Positions 1 to 8,448 are shown, counted from the stretch's first letter. The stretch is 44,408 nucleotides of DNA from an uncultured Bacteroides sp. (GCA_900556845.1 USQO01000008.1:1-44408); one strand, 5' to 3'. The notes: generated from the letters alone by a model not told the origin. Translations and numbers: made by a program.

Positions 1-41
1 GAGCCTTATCGTCGGCAGCGTCAGATGTGTATAAGAGACAG
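1..41. other. Nextera i5-side library adapter (not genomic)
   Basis: Bases 9-41 match the Illumina Nextera read-1 transposase adapter, ending in the mosaic end AGATGTGTATAAGAGACAG. The eight bases before it (GAGCCTTA) match a Nextera XT i5 index as I remember the set (S521). Genomic sequence begins at about 42. Confidence 0.97.
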
Positions 42-45
42 TCTA

Positions 46-53
46 TATATTTG
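46..53 (+). promoter_or_regulatory. Bacteroidetes -7 box before the first gene
   Basis: TATATTTG fits the TAnnTTTG -7 consensus. The -33 element would lie beyond the contig end. Transcription would start near 58-62. That leaves a leader of about 15 nt to the ATG at 76, or about 100 nt to the ATG at 163. Confidence 0.5.
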
Positions 54-162
54 AACTGATAACAACAAAATAAAGATGGCTTCAACTTTCCCGGACGTTA
101 ATCCTGACAAACCTTTGCCAACAAACCAGAAAGTACCCATCGTTTTACCATATCTCTATACC

Positions 163-2640
163 ATGAATACTCGATATATTATAGGTGTCTGCGCATCATG
201 CCTTTTCACGGCTACGGTATGCGCACAAGTGTCTCAGAAAGGTAACGTACGTATCTACAACTCACAAAACACTCCATTAGCCGGAGTGCAGCTTATAGCC
301 AACGGAGCACCGGCAACCGACTCCGATTCGAACGGAAATTTCAGTCTGGATTTCACCGAAAATCAGCCTGGCACTGCCATCAGTTCTCCGCATATATACA
401 AGAAAGGTTACGAGGTGGTAAACAAGGATGTAATCGACGGATGGATTCTTTCAGAGAAACGACCGATGGATATTGTAATGGCCGTCAAGGGAACTATCGA
501 AGAACAGAAAAACCGATACTATGCCATTGCCGTAGACCATTTCACCAAACTCCGAAACCGTACTGTAAAAGAGATTAACGACATGTACAACCGGCAAAAG
601 ATTACCGCTGCCGAAAGAAGTCTGCGCCTGCAAAAACTGGCAGAAGAGAACAGTGCATTTATGAAGCGTCTGGATGAATATGCCGAAAAATTTGCCCGAA
701 TCAACCCCGACGATGTTAATACCATCGAGAAACAGGTACTTGAGCTGGTCAACAATGGCAAGCTAACAGAAGCTGTGGAACTTTACAACAGCTCGGGACT
801 CATCAGTCAGGCCCGCGAAAAACTGCAGCAGCGGCAGCAAGCCGACGAAGACATCGAATCACTGGTAGAACGCATGTACCGGTATGCCGATTTGTGCACA
901 CTGGCCGGGGGGAAAGAAAACGAGCAGAAGTCATACGATGTGTACCAGTGGATAGCCCAGATTTTACCCGACCACTTCAATTATGTCCTCAATTTTGCCA
1001 TGCTGAAAATCAGCCGAGCAGAAACAGATGCTTCGGCCTGGCTAGAACGCTGCCAGAAGCTGGCCTTCGACGAAAAGTCTCTCGTTCAAGTCATGAGCCT
1101 TAAAACGGTAATGGCCCAAACCATACAGCGCGATTATTCCAAAGCTATGGAATACAACATTCAGGCACTCGAAATCCTGCAGCATGCCCAGAATGCCATG
1201 CCTTCCGGTGACTATATGGCTGTGCTGCATCACACCTTTTTCATTTCGGCCACTATCCAGGAAGCCGTGCACAACTGGAAAGAGGCCGAAGATATATACC
1301 TGGATGAAATTGAAACCATACAGAAAGAAATTGCAGCCAGCGACAATCCGCTTTTTATTGACATACAAAAAGGTTTTCTGATGGACAACTACACGGCCCT
1401 GATGAAGCTTTATGCCAAAACGGAGGAAACGGAGAAAGCCTCTGCTACCTACAGTGCACTCAAAGCTTTTATTGCCGCCAACAGGGATATGGCGGAACAG
1501 GACATAAGTTCCGTCGAAATGGAGTATCTGGACATGCAACTTGAACAGGCCCTGAATGCCGGCAATCTGACCGAGGCTTTCCAGTTTGCCAGAGAAGCTT
1601 ATCAGAAAGCAGAAAAGCTATACCGGCAAAAACCGCTTACCAATGCTGCCGCATTTTTACACCGTTACACCATTTACCTGCAAACAAGTATAGCCTCGGA
1701 AAGCGACCATTTCCCCGAAAGAGCAGAACTACTCCGAAAAAAAATAGAACAGGAATTTACATCCTTGCCGCACGATCTGACGGTTCAAGGACTTCTGAAT
1801 CTGGAGATAATGTATGCTACTTACTATTCGTACACCGGAAACCGCCCGCAAGAGCGTGAGTGCATAGAAAAGGCTTACCGGTATGCCAAGCAACTCAATG
1901 AAGTTAATGCACCCAGATATATAGAGGACATTCTGTATGCACAAGCCAAGTACATTGACCTGCTATTGGAAACTTCGCGAACGCAACAGGCCCAGCAAGC
2001 TGCACTCGAGCTGGATGCCTTGTATGTCATGCAAACGGTATGGGGATACAGAAATCTGGTTGTGGAAAACAGCATAGGCACTGTATTTGTATGTTCCGAC
2101 CTGATTGAACCGGGACTGGAATACCTTGAAAAGGTCAAAGATGCCCGCGAAAAGGAACTCGAAAAGTATCCCGATAATACCGAGATGAAAATCAGCATCT
2201 GCACCACCTACAATAACTTGTCGATGGGATACAGCAAACTGAAAAAATACAGACAGGCACTGAAAGAGCAAAAGAAAGCCTATCTGCTGATGAAAGAACT
2301 GTATCCCACCAACAAACTGCAACTGGGTACCAATTATATGCTCATGACATTGAACACCAGCGTAAACTATTACCAGAACGGGGACAATGCGCTTGCACTG
2401 CAATACCTTGATGAAGCCGCAGCAATAGCGGATGAACTGAAAGCGCTTCATACTGTGTTCAGTACCTATCCCCTCCTTATCAAGCTGGCCAAAGGCGACC
2501 TGCTGGACAAACTGTCGCAGCCGGATGCGCAAGCATTGCTGAAAGAAGCATTGGACTATAAAGCCGGTAGCCTGCCCAACGATGCCCTCCTGCTGTACAG
2601 TCTTAAAGAATATCATCAGAAGGGCTTGTACAACAAGTAA
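163..2640 (+). CDS. Exported protein with carboxypeptidase-regulatory-like domain and TPR region
   Basis: The 825-residue product opens with a clear signal peptide (MNTR, hydrophobic stretch, VCA-Q cleavage), which is why I start at 163. An in-frame ATG at 76 has a good A-rich leader and would add 29 residues before the signal. After cleavage there is a beta-sandwich like carboxypeptidase regulatory domains (about residues 28-85, with LAGVQLIANG and TDSDSNGNF), then a charged helical segment and a long region of degenerate TPR-like helices to the C terminus. No catalytic motif is visible, so a periplasmic scaffold or sensor role is inferred. The N-terminal 200 residues are paralogous to the product of 3734-4810: both carry IYKKG(Y/F)E(V/I)VN and RIN-x(4)-D/E motifs. 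Its stop codon directly abuts the stop of the convergent TIR-like gene. Confidence 0.7.
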   Translation: MNTRYIIGVCASCLFTATVCAQVSQKGNVRIYNSQNTPLAGVQLIANGAPATDSDSNGNFSLDFTENQPGTAISSPHIYKKGYEVVNKDVIDGWILSEKRPMDIVMAVKGTIEEQKNRYYAIAVDHFTKLRNRTVKEINDMYNRQKITAAERSLRLQKLAEENSAFMKRLDEYAEKFARINPDDVNTIEKQVLELVNNGKLTEAVELYNSSGLISQAREKLQQRQQADEDIESLVERMYRYADLCTLAGGKENEQKSYDVYQWIAQILPDHFNYVLNFAMLKISRAETDASAWLERCQKLAFDEKSLVQVMSLKTVMAQTIQRDYSKAMEYNIQALEILQHAQNAMPSGDYMAVLHHTFFISATIQEAVHNWKEAEDIYLDEIETIQKEIAASDNPLFIDIQKGFLMDNYTALMKLYAKTEETEKASATYSALKAFIAANRDMAEQDISSVEMEYLDMQLEQALNAGNLTEAFQFAREAYQKAEKLYRQKPLTNAAAFLHRYTIYLQTSIASESDHFPERAELLRKKIEQEFTSLPHDLTVQGLLNLEIMYATYYSYTGNRPQERECIEKAYRYAKQLNEVNAPRYIEDILYAQAKYIDLLLETSRTQQAQQAALELDALYVMQTVWGYRNLVVENSIGTVFVCSDLIEPGLEYLEKVKDAREKELEKYPDNTEMKISICTTYNNLSMGYSKLKKYRQALKEQKKAYLLMKELYPTNKLQLGTNYMLMTLNTSVNYYQNGDNALALQYLDEAAAIADELKALHTVFSTYPLLIKLAKGDLLDKLSQPDAQALLKEALDYKAGSLPNDALLLYSLKEYHQKGLYNK

Positions 2641-3741
2641 TTACTGCCGGCGCAGAATAATTTTCCAGGGGACTTTATCGGATACGGGACCGGTAAAGTC
2701 CCATAAAGCATAACCTTTCTTGAAAGCCTGTACCCGCTGTTGCATCTGTTGTTTGGCCGGTGGTATACACAAACGGAAATTGCCGGCCTCATCTGTAACC
2801 GTCTGCACATCGAGCACCTGCAAACTTACACCTGCCAGCGGACGGTTGTCCTCGTCTTTTACGGTTCCGTAAATTACGGCCAGACTTTTGTCACGACGGA
2901 TATCCAGTGTGAGTTTCTTTTCCAGATTCAGCAGGGTATCTACCGGCTCATACCCTTTGGCCTCCACTTTCAGTTGTACGGGAGTATCCAGATAACGAGA
3001 GTGAATCTCTTTAAAAATTACTTCATCCGTAATTTTTTCCAACTGCCGTACCTCACTTTTATCGGAATATATCAGTGTAACGGCTGCTCCCTGAAACGGA
3101 AGGGCAGATGGGGTCTTGTCATTCAGAGATACGGTAACACTGACTGGTACGAAATAATAAAAAGCCTTGAAAGCCAGAAAGACAACAATGGCCGGAGCCA
3201 GCACATACGAAAGGGCCATTTTGAGCCGCGTATTCATTTTATCACGCTTGCGCGGAGCTTTGATGTAGCCTTCTTTCTCGAGTATCTTCAACTGGCGGTC
3301 GAACTTGATATGCCAGTCCTCATACGTAGAATAAAGGTCGCAGAAGTGCCCCAGCTGTTTCTCGCAATATTGCTTGAATCCCTTCAGTGCATCATCTTCC
3401 ACACCTTCCTCTTTAAAATAAATAAAGATGCGGGGGTGTTTCTTGTTCTCCCTGAAAGCTTTCGATGCTACTTCCAGCTCTTCTCGCGTATACTGCCCCA
3501 GACGCGTGTGAAACAGGAATATCACCAAATCGCACTCCCTGATAAAATCATTATAACGGTCCTGCAGCCTCCCCTCATTCAAAGAGCTGCTGAAGTCTTT
3601 CCACGTACGATGGTCAAAAACAATTCCATCCTTTCTGTACAACTTGTTCTTATCCGAGAAATACAAGTCAAACATCATCTTGTCCTCGTCCAGCTCGGCC
3701 GACGATGCAATAAATACCTTTATTACTCTATTATCATTCAT
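2641..3741 (-). CDS. Membrane protein with cytoplasmic TIR/DUF4062-like domain and periplasmic beta domains
   Basis: The 366-residue product has three parts. Residues 1-160 look like a Rossmann-type TIR or DUF4062 domain: KVFIASSAELDED at the first strand, CDLVIFLFHTRLGQYTREEL in the middle, and an acidic pair E87-E88 roughly where TIR NADases keep their catalytic Glu. A basic stretch (KAPRKRDK) precedes one membrane helix (about 175-199), placing the TIR-like part in the cytoplasm. The rest is periplasmic: a PEGA-like beta domain (200-280) and a carboxypeptidase-regulatory-like domain (290-366, RPLAGVSLQV, TDEAGNF). There is no signal peptide. The start overlaps the stop of 3734-4810 by 8 nt, so the two genes are probably translationally coupled. 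The design suggests a transmembrane signalling protein; NAD hydrolysis or any immune role is inference. Confidence 0.65.
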   Translation of the reverse strand: MNDNRVIKVFIASSAELDEDKMMFDLYFSDKNKLYRKDGIVFDHRTWKDFSSSLNEGRLQDRYNDFIRECDLVIFLFHTRLGQYTREELEVASKAFRENKKHPRIFIYFKEEGVEDDALKGFKQYCEKQLGHFCDLYSTYEDWHIKFDRQLKILEKEGYIKAPRKRDKMNTRLKMALSYVLAPAIVVFLAFKAFYYFVPVSVTVSLNDKTPSALPFQGAAVTLIYSDKSEVRQLEKITDEVIFKEIHSRYLDTPVQLKVEAKGYEPVDTLLNLEKKLTLDIRRDKSLAVIYGTVKDEDNRPLAGVSLQVLDVQTVTDEAGNFRLCIPPAKQQMQQRVQAFKKGYALWDFTGPVSDKVPWKIILRRQ

Positions 3742-4810
3742 TTTTCCATGTGTTTTCTTTTATGCGTGCCCAATTTTTGCGGGCATTTATCCGTTCTTCC
3801 AGTAACTTTGTCTTTTTCTTCATCGCCTTGGAGAGTTTGATTTTTGTCAGCAAAGCAAACAGACTAGTCTGTATCTGCTCAACGTCTGCCAGCGTCTGGG
3901 CCTCTCTAACCAGTATCCCGTAGCAATCCAGCGCCGCATCCGCATCTCCGCAAACAAGCATCCACTCTGCCACCGGGAGCTTCTGCCCGACAGTTCCGGC
4001 TGCAGCAAAGATTATCCGTCCCACCGAGTCGCAACCTGCCACATCCCCCACCTGCTTCATGATTTCAAAATCGTGCATCAGCGAAGGCAACAAAACAGCC
4101 AGATCATCCTCAGCCACCTTGCGGCCAGCCATACGCTGTATCAGGACAGAGTCTGTACGCATACGCTCATACAGCCGGATGGCTCCGTTCATATCTCCCT
4201 TGTCAAGCAAGGCCAGTGCCTGCCGCTCCACAGCATCCAGTTCATCGTGATTGATACGCGAGAACATGCGGGCATAGGTTTCAATCCGAGTTCTTAATTT
4301 TACCCGAACCATCGACAACGAATCCAGTATACGGACATACGCTTCGTCCGTAATGCCATATAGCTTTTTGCGGGCGTGCAATTCGGCCAGCGATTTTTCA
4401 TATTCTTTTTCGGCAGCAGAAGTACCAATCCGGTAATATTTTTTCCGCAGAGAATCGATAATCTCCGTGCGTCCCAGCACGATTTTCAGCATTGCATCCG
4501 CCGAAAGGTTCCATTTGTCTACCTTTTCACGGTTTACAATCTCAAAACCTTTCTTGTAGATATTATCCAGCAGAAAAGGGTCGCCCGACAAAGCATCCGG
4601 AAAGTCCAGTACAAACAGTCCGCCGGCATCACTATCGGTCGGTGCAGCACCGACAGCTCTGATTTCCACACCGGCCACAGGTTTTTCTCCGCTACTCATT
4701 TCGAGTACGATACCTCGCTGCACGACCTGCGCTGCTGCCGGAACGGCAAACACTGCGCCGCACAGCACTACCATTACTACTCTGAAGAAATACACTACAC
4801 TTGCCTGCAT
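3734..4810 (-). CDS. Exported carboxypeptidase-regulatory-like protein, short paralogue of 163-2640
   Basis: The 358-residue product has a strong signal peptide (cleavage AAA-Q near residue 28). A carboxypeptidase-regulatory-like beta domain follows (about 30-85, KPVAGVEIRAVG, TDSDAGGLF), then helices. It aligns by eye with the first 230 or so residues of the product of 163-2640 (IYKKGFEIVN, MFSRINHDELDA, DKGDMNGAIRLYE) but lacks the long C-terminal repeat region, ending in a basic tail. It is the first gene of a two-gene minus-strand operon with the TIR-like membrane protein, whose start it overlaps by 8 nt. That coupling suggests the exported protein binds or tunes the periplasmic part of its membrane partner. 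No enzyme motif is visible. Confidence 0.65.
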   Translation of the reverse strand: MQASVVYFFRVVMVVLCGAVFAVPAAAQVVQRGIVLEMSSGEKPVAGVEIRAVGAAPTDSDAGGLFVLDFPDALSGDPFLLDNIYKKGFEIVNREKVDKWNLSADAMLKIVLGRTEIIDSLRKKYYRIGTSAAEKEYEKSLAELHARKKLYGITDEAYVRILDSLSMVRVKLRTRIETYARMFSRINHDELDAVERQALALLDKGDMNGAIRLYERMRTDSVLIQRMAGRKVAEDDLAVLLPSLMHDFEIMKQVGDVAGCDSVGRIIFAAAGTVGQKLPVAEWMLVCGDADAALDCYGILVREAQTLADVEQIQTSLFALLTKIKLSKAMKKKTKLLEERINARKNWARIKENTWKNE

Positions 4811-4840
4811 GATACATCTGCATTTCAGTACTCAATACTG

Positions 4841-4848
4841 CAAATATA
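4841..4848 (-). promoter_or_regulatory. -7 box for the 4810-2641 operon
   Basis: The plus strand reads CAAATATA, which is TATATTTG on the minus strand, a full TAnnTTTG match. It would give a leader of about 20-25 nt to the ATG at 4810. No clear -33 TTTG is present at 19-21 nt. Confidence 0.5.
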
Positions 4849-4894
4849 AATAATAAAACCAGACTAGCCGATACAATATAATTAAAAGTACGAG

Positions 4895-4902
4895 TATCTT
4901 TG
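4895..4902 (+). promoter_or_regulatory. -7 box for the Crp/Fnr-type regulator
   Basis: TATCTTTG matches the Bacteroidetes -7 consensus about 58 nt before the chosen ATG at 4960. The -33 position is poor. The leader holds an inverted repeat at 4914-4943. Confidence 0.5.
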
Positions 4903-4913
4903 CCTGAAAATTA

Positions 4914-4943
4914 AAATACAATTCAAAAACAAATTTTGTATTT
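4914..4943. promoter_or_regulatory. Inverted repeat AAATACAA-N14-TTGTATTT
   Basis: Two perfect 8-nt arms (4914-4921 and 4936-4943) lie between the -7 box and the start of the Crp/Fnr-type gene. It could be an autoregulatory operator or an RNA hairpin in the leader. With such AT-rich arms, chance is also possible. Confidence 0.3.
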
Positions 4944-4959
4944 CTGCAAGACTTTATTC

Positions 4960-5529
4960 ATGAAAAACATCATAGCATCAATAACCAGCCTGATCAGCAT
5001 CGAGAAAGAAACCCTTGACATCCTCACCGGCCACCTCCACCCGATGCAGGTCAAAAAGAAAACGGTACTGATAAAACCGGCCGTAAAAGACGACAATGTC
5101 TATATCATCGAAAAAGGAATTGCCCGTGCATACCTGGTCAGCAATGGGAAAGAAGTAACATCATGGTTCAGCAAAGAAGGCGAACTCCTGTTTTCCACCA
5201 ACAGCTTTTACGGAGAAACAGAAGGATACGAGAACGAAAGAGTGCAAATTCTTGAAGACGCAACGCTTTACTACATTCCCATATCCGACCTCGAAATGCT
5301 CTGCTCCCGATACATCGAGATTTCAAACTGGCTGCGCCTGCTGCATCAGAAAGCCTTTGTAGAAATGGAACGCAGACTGATATACCGCCTCTATATGTCG
5401 GCCGAAGAAAGGTACCACGACTTCTATGCCAAAAAGCCGGAAATATTCCAGCGCGTAAACCTCAGTTACATCGCGTCCTACCTCGGTATCTCGAATGTTA
5501 CTTTATGGAAACTGCGAAAAACACATTAA
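4960..5529 (+). CDS. Crp/Fnr-family transcriptional regulator
   Basis: The 189-residue product has a cyclic-nucleotide-binding-type beta barrel (about 20-115; DDNVYIIEKGIARAYL, EVTSWFSKEGELLFS). A dimerisation helix follows (about 120-145), then a short C-terminal helix-turn-helix (RVNLSYIASYLGISNVTLWKLRK). This is the usual small Bacteroidetes Crp form, in which the barrel rarely keeps the canonical cAMP contacts. No cysteine cluster for a [4Fe-4S] centre is visible, so it is not a classical Fnr. The start at 4960 (MKNIIASIT) is preferred over an upstream TTG. It lies 91 nt before the acyltransferase gene, which has its own promoter, so regulation of that neighbour is possible but unproven. 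Confidence 0.85.
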   Translation: MKNIIASITSLISIEKETLDILTGHLHPMQVKKKTVLIKPAVKDDNVYIIEKGIARAYLVSNGKEVTSWFSKEGELLFSTNSFYGETEGYENERVQILEDATLYYIPISDLEMLCSRYIEISNWLRLLHQKAFVEMERRLIYRLYMSAEERYHDFYAKKPEIFQRVNLSYIASYLGISNVTLWKLRKTH

Positions 5530-5565
5530 GTAGTTAAAGAAATTCCCTGCAAGGAACGGATGCCT

Positions 5566-5596
5566 TTTGCCGCGTCAGACAGAAACTGTAGTTTTG
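5566..5596 (+). promoter_or_regulatory. Full Bacteroidetes promoter for the acyltransferase gene
   Basis: A -33 TTTG (5566-5569), a 19-nt spacer and a -7 TAGTTTTG (5589-5596) form a consensus promoter. The start site would be near 5602-5604, leaving about an 18-nt leader to the ATG at 5621. This argues against the in-frame TTG at 5567, which falls inside the promoter. Confidence 0.7.
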
Positions 5597-5620
5597 CAGC
5601 AAAAACCCGTAAACTGTCGT

Positions 5621-6778
5621 ATGCAACAAACTTTACAAAACCACACGGCATCCAGCAGAATCGTATGGCTGGATATCCTAAGATTATGTGCCATTTTCAT
5701 GGTCGTCTGTATCCATTGTTCAGACCCGTTCAATGTGTCTCCCGAGGCAAGGTCGAACCCGGAATTCAATCTCTGGGGCAGCATCTACGGTTCATTTCTC
5801 CGGCCCTGCGTGCCCCTGTTCGTCATGATAACGGGAACGCTTCTGCTGCCCGTAAAAATGTCGTTCGAAAAATTCTACAGAAAAAGGCTGCTCCGGATAG
5901 CCGTTCCTTTCGTCGTATGGTCTGTACTCTACAATCTTTTCCCCTGGGTTACCGGCCTGCTGGGCATGTCGCCCACCGTCATTTCGGACATTTTTGCATA
6001 CGCTCCGGCCGACGCTTCACAGTCGCTGGCCGATGCTATGAAAAACATAGCCATGATACCGTTGCAGTTTAATGTGTATACCGTACCGATGTGGTATCTG
6101 TATATGCTGATTGGACTCTATCTGTACATGCCTTTCTTCTCACTCTGGGTGGAGAGAGCTACCAGAAAGCAGAAAAAGCTTTTCCTGGGGCTTTGGAGCA
6201 TAACGCTTTTCCTGCCGTATGCCTATTCCTTCTTTTCACCGGAACTCTTCGGCACCTGCGCATGGAATTCTTTCGGGACATTCTATTATTTTGCCGGATT
6301 CAACGGCTATCTGCTGCTAGGGCATTTTCTTGCCCATGACATCAAGCCCTGGAGCTGGAAAAAGACATTGGCTGCCAGCTTGCCCATGTTCATCGCAGGC
6401 TACATCATTACTTATATGGGATTCAAGGCGATGACGGCCAACCCCGATTGTTCGGAGCAGGATATGGAGCTGTTCTTTCTGTACTGCTCTCCCAACGTGA
6501 TGCTTATGACTGTGGCAGTCTTCCTCGTCGCACGCAAAATCAGCATAAAATCAGACAGGCTGATTGCAATGGCGGCAAACATCACCAAATGCGGTTTAGG
6601 CATTTACATGGTGCATTATTTTATGGTAGGTTTCAGCTATGGCATAGCCGACGCATGGGCCATCCCGGTAGCTTTGAGAATACCGGTTACCGCACTTCTC
6701 GCATTTTCGGTCAGCTGGCTGCTGGTTTCAAACTGCTACCGGTGGATTCCCCATTATTCAAAATGGATTTTTGGATGA
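5621..6778 (+). CDS. Acyltransferase 3 family membrane protein
   Basis: The 385-residue polytopic inner-membrane protein has the acyltransferase-3 (OafA/WecH-like) pattern. An early helix carries RIVWLDILRLCAIFMVVCIHC, with R and H in the positions this family uses for catalysis. A second helix pair has PCVPLFVMITGTLLL, then FYRKRLLRI, and about ten helices in all. Relatives move acetyl or succinyl groups onto surface polysaccharides, lipids or osmolytes; the substrate here cannot be read from sequence. The gene is alone, with a full promoter just upstream and a strong terminator hairpin (6833-6880) downstream. The Crp-type gene on its 5' side is the only likely local regulator. Confidence 0.85.
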   Translation: MQQTLQNHTASSRIVWLDILRLCAIFMVVCIHCSDPFNVSPEARSNPEFNLWGSIYGSFLRPCVPLFVMITGTLLLPVKMSFEKFYRKRLLRIAVPFVVWSVLYNLFPWVTGLLGMSPTVISDIFAYAPADASQSLADAMKNIAMIPLQFNVYTVPMWYLYMLIGLYLYMPFFSLWVERATRKQKKLFLGLWSITLFLPYAYSFFSPELFGTCAWNSFGTFYYFAGFNGYLLLGHFLAHDIKPWSWKKTLAASLPMFIAGYIITYMGFKAMTANPDCSEQDMELFFLYCSPNVMLMTVAVFLVARKISIKSDRLIAMAANITKCGLGIYMVHYFMVGFSYGIADAWAIPVALRIPVTALLAFSVSWLLVSNCYRWIPHYSKWIFG

Positions 6779-6832
6779 AATAAAATGAGCTTGTGTTTCA
6801 AGTGCATCTCATGTATGATGTGCCTTCATCAT

Positions 6833-6880
6833 AAAAATAACGAACGTTTATGATATAAATGGTAAACGTTCGTCATTTTT
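6833..6880. terminator. Bidirectional terminator after the acyltransferase gene
   Basis: A perfect 10-nt inverted repeat, CGAACGTTTA (6841-6850) and TAAACGTTCG (6863-6872), extends outward through AAAAATAA and TCATTTTT with one mismatch. Its flanks give a U-run in both directions. It can end the acyltransferase transcript. Confidence 0.75.
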
Positions 6881-6921
6881 GTGATAAAGCGGCAACGCAC
6901 TGACAAATGTGACAAAACGCA

Positions 6922-6959
6922 AAAAAGGCTCTGCAAATTTGATTTCGCAGAGCCTTTTT
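6922..6959. terminator. Terminator downstream of tRNA-Ser
   Basis: The stem AAAAAGGCTCTGC (6922-6934) pairs with GCAGAGCCTTTTT (6947-6959). On the minus strand it sits just past the tRNA 3' end and finishes in a U-run, so it most likely ends the tRNA transcript. It is symmetrical enough to work both ways. Confidence 0.8.
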
Positions 6960-6962
6960 CCG

Positions 6963-7049
6963 CGGAAGCTGGGGGATTCGAACCCCCGGTACGGTTGCCC
7001 GTACGTCAGTTTAGCAAACTGGTGGTTTCAGCCACTCACCCAAACTTCC
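6963..7049 (-). tRNA. tRNA-Ser (anticodon GCU)
   Basis: Read on the minus strand, this 87-nt gene folds as a class II tRNA. The acceptor stem GGAAGTT pairs with AGCTTCC, discriminator G. The anticodon arm CAGTTTGCTAAACTG holds GCT (serine AGC/AGU). A long variable arm is present (GTACGG with CCGTAC), and the T arm is CGGGGGTTCGAATCCCCCA. CCA is not encoded. Confidence 0.95.
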
Positions 7050-7250
7050 AGACTTCCTTTTCAAAAGCGATGCAAAGGTATGGCTTATTTTTTATTTATG
7101 CAAATTTTTCAGGACTTTTTTCTTCATTAATTTTTCATTCGTTATACGATAATGGGCTTACTTCCCTTATTTAAAAGGGATTAAAGAGCCGATTAAACTC
7201 TTTTTAAAACAAAAAAACACAGAAAGTGAATAAGCATATACAAAAAACAA

Positions 7251-7258
7251 TATTTTTG
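7251..7258 (+). promoter_or_regulatory. -7 box for gmd-fcl
   Basis: TATTTTTG matches the -7 consensus, about 84 nt before the gmd ATG. No good -33 TTTG is present. Confidence 0.45.
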
Positions 7259-7341
7259 CATTGTTGCTTCTCTATAACAACGAGTTATAGAATATAAAGT
7301 ATCCATACAAATACAAAAACACCTTAAAAAAAACAACGATT

Positions 7342-8433
7342 ATGAGAAAAGTTGCACTTATTACGGGTATCACCGGACAAGACGGTTCTTACCTGGCCGA
7401 GTTTCTGATTGAAAAAGGTTACGAAGTACACGGCATCATGCGCCGCTCTTCGTCGTTCAACACCGGACGTATCGAACATCTTTATCTGGATGAATGGGTA
7501 CGCGACATGAAACGCGACCGTCTGGTGAAACTGCACTGGGGAGATATGACAGACTCCAGTTCGCTGATTCGCATCATCGGTGATGTTCATCCTACCGAAA
7601 TCTACAACCTTGCAGCTCAAAGCCACGTAAAGGTTTCTTTCGATGTTCCTGAATATACGGCCGAGGCCGACGCTATCGGTACGCTGCGATTGCTCGAGGC
7701 TGTACGCATCTGCGGACTCGAAAAGACTTGCCGTATCTATCAGGCTTCTACATCGGAGCTGTTCGGAAAGGTACAGGAGGTGCCGCAGAAAGAAACTACC
7801 CCGTTCTATCCGCGCTCGCCATATGGTGTGGCCAAGCAGTATGGGTTCTGGATTACAAAGAATTACCGCGAGAGTTATGGCATGTTTGCAGTAAATGGCA
7901 TCTTGTTCAACCACGAAAGCGAACGCCGCGGCGAAACGTTTGTCACCCGCAAGATTACGCTGGCAGCAGCCCGCATCAAGCAGGGTTTCCAGGACAAGCT
8001 TTATCTGGGTAATCTGGACGCGTTGAGAGACTGGGGATATGCAAAGGATTATGTAGAATGTATGTGGCTGATTCTCCAGCACGAGACGCCCGAGGATTTT
8101 GTCATCGCCACTGGCGAGATGCATACGGTCCGCGAATTCTGTACGCTGGCATTCCATTATCTGGGTATCGAACTGAAATGGGAAGGCAGTGGCGTAGACG
8201 AAAAGGGTATCGACACGGCTACCGGAAAGGTGCTGGTGGAGGTAGACCCGAAGTATTTCCGTCCGTGCGAAGTTGAGCAGCTGCTGGGCGACCCGACCAA
8301 GGCCAAGACGCTGCTGGGCTGGAATCCTACAAAAACGCCGTTCGCCGAACTGGTGAGAATCATGGTGGAACACGACATGAAGTTTGTGCGGAAACTGCAC
8401 CTGAAAGCCAACTTAGACGAGCAACCTTACTAA
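7342..8433 (+). CDS. gmd: GDP-mannose 4,6-dehydratase
   Basis: This cytoplasmic enzyme converts GDP-mannose to GDP-4-keto-6-deoxymannose, the first step to GDP-L-fucose. The 363 residues match the usual family length. The N terminus carries the extended-SDR dinucleotide motif GITGQDGSYLAEFL and the GIMRRSSSFNTGRI segment that contacts NADP. Further on are NLAAQSHVKVSF, the catalytic region QASTSELFG with Y-x3-K (SPYGVAKQYG), and FNHESERRGETFVTRKI. It is followed after 15 nt by fcl, so the two form an operon that makes fucose donor for capsule and glycoprotein synthesis. Confidence 0.97.
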   Translation: MRKVALITGITGQDGSYLAEFLIEKGYEVHGIMRRSSSFNTGRIEHLYLDEWVRDMKRDRLVKLHWGDMTDSSSLIRIIGDVHPTEIYNLAAQSHVKVSFDVPEYTAEADAIGTLRLLEAVRICGLEKTCRIYQASTSELFGKVQEVPQKETTPFYPRSPYGVAKQYGFWITKNYRESYGMFAVNGILFNHESERRGETFVTRKITLAAARIKQGFQDKLYLGNLDALRDWGYAKDYVECMWLILQHETPEDFVIATGEMHTVREFCTLAFHYLGIELKWEGSGVDEKGIDTATGKVLVEVDPKYFRPCEVEQLLGDPTKAKTLLGWNPTKTPFAELVRIMVEHDMKFVRKLHLKANLDEQPY

Positions 8434-8448
8434 CAGCACAGACGACTT

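Noticed and set aside
2740..3840. 366-codon plus-strand frame opposite the TIR-like gene
   Set aside because: Its composition is nonsense-like and the minus strand shows recognisable domains, a coupled start and paralogy.
7324..8400. 358-codon minus-strand frame over gmd
   Set aside because: Shadow of gmd, which carries all expected SDR motifs.
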